A stretch of DNA of 64,000 nucleotides, from NCBI GenBank assembly GCA_013397865.1, contig VZTI01000411.1, forward strand, positions 125,097 to 189,096, in the 5' to 3' direction. The notes beneath the pieces are model-generated. The model saw only the letters and a list, made by a program, of their open reading frames with translations, made no database searches and was not told the origin of the DNA. The stretch is from Struthidea cinerea. Lineage: Eukaryota > Chordata > Aves > Passeriformes > Corcoracidae. Shown here piece after piece: positions 61,401 through 64,000 of the stretch. The position numbers were made by a program, and so were the translations under genes. Numbering within the stretch: the stretch's first letter is position 1; every line of letters begins with the position of its first letter.

Positions 61401-64000
61401 AGACAGCTACAGGAGGAGGATGGAGAGTGATAAAAAGTCCCCAGATTCTCACAGTGCCTGACTTGGGACAAGAAGCCCCAGGGGGAGGAAAATCAAACAA
61501 CTCACGTGGTCAGTGAACCTGGATGATGAAGTAGATGTGTGCAATCCTTGGCTTATTACCTAAGTTAGCTGTAACTCATGAACTAAAACTAATTGGCATC
61601 CTCATGAGTTAGCAAGTATTAATTAAAGGATAAGACAGCAAGGTCATGGAGGTGTGTCTTTTTGGATAATAGGAGCTGGGTAGGTATCTAGAAGCACTGA
61701 CTACTACTAAACTGAGGATGTGGAAAGGAAAGGTGTGGCTCTAAAGGATAAAAGTTGTTTAATCTGAAAATAACTTTAACTGCAAAATGTTACTCAGAAA
61801 AAGTGCAGCTTCTGAGAATGTGGTCAGGATGACCAAACCAACCAGTCAGGCATTTACTCCTTAAATAATGATAAGGATGGGTTAATATGGGAGGTACCTC
61901 TATTGTGAACTCTTAAAAACCCACACCTGTTACAGAAAGAGCTGGAGCCAACTTCCAGAGGAGCCAATAATCTCTTCATCTATAAAGCTACACAGTGCTA
62001 CTGCAGTGCCTTTATATGAAAATATAAACAGTATCTGTTACTTCCCCCAGGCATCATCCTTCGATCTGGAGACATTTTGTCTCATTTGGAGGATGGTAAA
62101 TTTTGCTTCCTTTCTACATTCTTTGTTCTCAGTGGTCCTTACAAGGATCTCATACGTTTTTGGGATTGTCTGAAAACACTGGAGACTGTTGGGAGCCTTG
62201 CTGGCTTGGATATGTGCCAGAAAATATATTGCTGAATAGTGAAATCACAGCATCTAAGATGATTGCTGCAACCCCCTCATCCCTTTGTTTTGGCTGAAAC
62301 TCTCCAGTGCCCTGGAGGTATCTACTGTGTTTAAGTGGCTGGGAAAGTAGAAAATAATAGTGGCTCATAGGTCCATTATAACATAGCATGAGAAACTCAG
62401 CCACATGTTATAAAAATTAAAATAAAGCAATTGGATTTGTCTGCCTGAATTCTGAGCATTAATTGTGAGTGGGGGACAGCAGGACTCAGGAAAATAATCC
62501 TTTCCAATTCAACCTGAAGGCATTAATCCTTCAATAGGCAGTTTTCTTCTGTGGAAAATTTTCACTGGTTCAAAATGGCTGTTCAGTGGAACAATCACTT
62601 GGTACCAATTATTTGGTACTTCTTGGCTTTTTTCAACAAACAAATGCTTATTTCTGTTCATTTAATGGTAAAACCTTGCTCCAAGAGCTAGCTGGCTTTT
62701 AGGGGGAGAGCTTTTATGGTTGTATTTTGTGGACACAAAGTACGGAAACAATCTAAGTTATTTCAGCATCTGATATCCAATCTGACAAGAACACACTGTG
62801 CTTTGATTAGTTTTGTGCTGCTCTGTAACACATAGAATTATCTTCGGTTAATTATCTGTTGCATTGACTAAGCATAGTAACAACACATGGAATAATTGTG
62901 AGTACTGGAGAGTTGTGCTAGTTTGGTTTGCCTTTTTTTTTTGGCATACAGAGTAAAGAACAAACATATATTATATTGAAGAACAAACTATTTCCTTGAA
63001 CTCAGACCTTCCCTGTGTTTGAAAGTGCTTAAAAACTGAGCATGCAGACTTTTATGCACCCACTGGCTGGCTGGAGTAATCATAGTGAACCCCCCAAAAG
63101 AGAGTAATTCCTGAGAAATCAGATTTGGATGTTGCCAATCAGATACCAGTTCAAAGTAGTATCTTGGAAGGGCAGATTCAGAATTGTCTAGGTTTGCTTA
63201 TTCTCTACTTTTTAGAGAAGAAAGGCATTAAGGACTCACAGCACACCTTAGCTTTAAATATATCTGAAACCCACATTAGTTTACTTCAGGAGAATTTTAT
63301 TCTCCTAAAGGAGGAAATGCTGCATACTGAGTTAAAGGTCAGGAATTCAAATTTTCTTGTGAAATGTAAACCTTAAAAAATTAAATTAATTAAAAACCTG
63401 TGGATGCTGCAGAGGAATTTCCTAAAGATTAGTAAATCGCTCTTAGCCAGTACTTTGGCCAGGGACTGGGTCATAACCACAAGGAACACAGTGTAAGTAG
63501 TTCAGGTTCCCACAATTTTGTCTCTGCCCTACTCCAGCTGATCCTCATCTTCACTGAGGGGTCATAGAGTGCCCTGTGTATATTCAATTAATCAAGCTCT
63601 TTGTGATTATTGTCAGAAAGACTTTGGGTTGCTATTGAAGTGTATCTGGTTTGGGTTTGAATTTTTGGATTAGAAACCAAAACCAGGCAAATTGGGAGTA
63701 TTATTGTATTTCTATCTCTGATTGGAAAATCTGCACATTACCTTACACAAGACTTCACTTGGACATTCTGATTAAAATTCTTTGAAACTTGAAACACTTG
63801 AAAATGTCGTTGCATTGGCACATATTTCTGGTCCACTGAGAACGAAGTAGCCTTAAATACTTTTCTAAGCTATGAAGCATAAAGCACTTCATTAGAAAAA
63901 TCAGAAGGAGTATCTAAAATATCAATTTCCTCCTTTGCTTAAGGCTGTGATTCATGGCTCTTATCACTTGTAATTATAATTATATTCTCCACTCCTCCCT
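55429..64000 (+). other. Probable EDN3 intron 2 sequence
   Basis: The first 100 bases are still GC-rich; the rest is AT-rich and unremarkable. I searched for the remaining endothelin exons, such as the YGLSNYRGSF segment and the endothelin-like C-x-C repeat, and did not find them. The human gene has a long intron at this place, so later exons probably lie beyond the window. Minor features are C-rich tracts at 57739-57751 and 57795-57801 and a small hairpin at 60991-61012. Confidence 0.55.
60991..61012. repeat. Small perfect hairpin
   Basis: Arms GTAAGTGGT and ACCACTTAC flank a four-base loop (AAGA). Confidence 0.85.

Noticed and set aside
1..64000. CRISPR arrays, tRNA or rRNA genes, and bacterial-type operons
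   Set aside because: No regularly spaced direct repeats or recognisable tRNA/rRNA sequence were noticed, and the DNA is clearly from a vertebrate nuclear genome.

Overview
The window is vertebrate nuclear DNA, almost certainly from a bird and from a draft assembly. It shows spliced genes with GT/AG introns and CpG-island promoters. It carries two clear CR1 retroposons of the avian type and a possible third remnant. Gene order is PRELID3B (minus) - ZNF831 (plus) - EDN3 (plus), as in the GNAS-EDN3 segment of human 20q13 and its chicken chromosome 20 counterpart. The distances are much shorter than in mammals. Four N runs (3601-4081, 20884-20886, 37251-37315, 54999-55428) fall in GC-rich promoter sequence or beside poly-A tracts.

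Layout. Positions 181-2997 (minus) hold exons 2-6 of PRELID3B (SLMO2), a mitochondrial PRELI-domain lipid-transfer protein. Its exon 1 and start codon are not visible and most likely lie in the gap at 3601-4081. The promoter side of that gene (about 4100-4240) has two perfect CRE palindromes, further CRE-like sites and a CTCF-like motif. Positions 4300-24500 are intergenic or unannotated upstream sequence of ZNF831, without a gene I can support. Positions 24526-32690 (plus) hold five coding exons of ZNF831, joined in frame into a protein of about 1,850 residues with one HIVEP-like pair of C2H2 zinc fingers. Positions 32700-54150 are intergenic, with a CR1 at 39030-39440 and several small inverted repeats. 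At 54658 EDN3 begins: exon 1 encodes the signal peptide, a 103-bp intron follows, and exon 2 encodes the N-terminal propeptide before running into the 430-bp gap, which should contain the mature endothelin-3 peptide. Positions 55429-64000 are probably EDN3 intron sequence; I found no later EDN3 exon there.

The three genes do not form a pathway. PRELID3B is a housekeeping lipid-transfer protein, ZNF831 a putative transcriptional regulator, and EDN3 a secreted ligand for endothelin receptor B in neural-crest cells (melanocytes, enteric neurons). The non-coding DNA around EDN3 is the natural place for its cis-regulatory elements. I found no new multi-gene system. The most useful results are the exon-level gene models, the identification of EDN3 at the edge of a gap, and a few unexplained inverted repeats.
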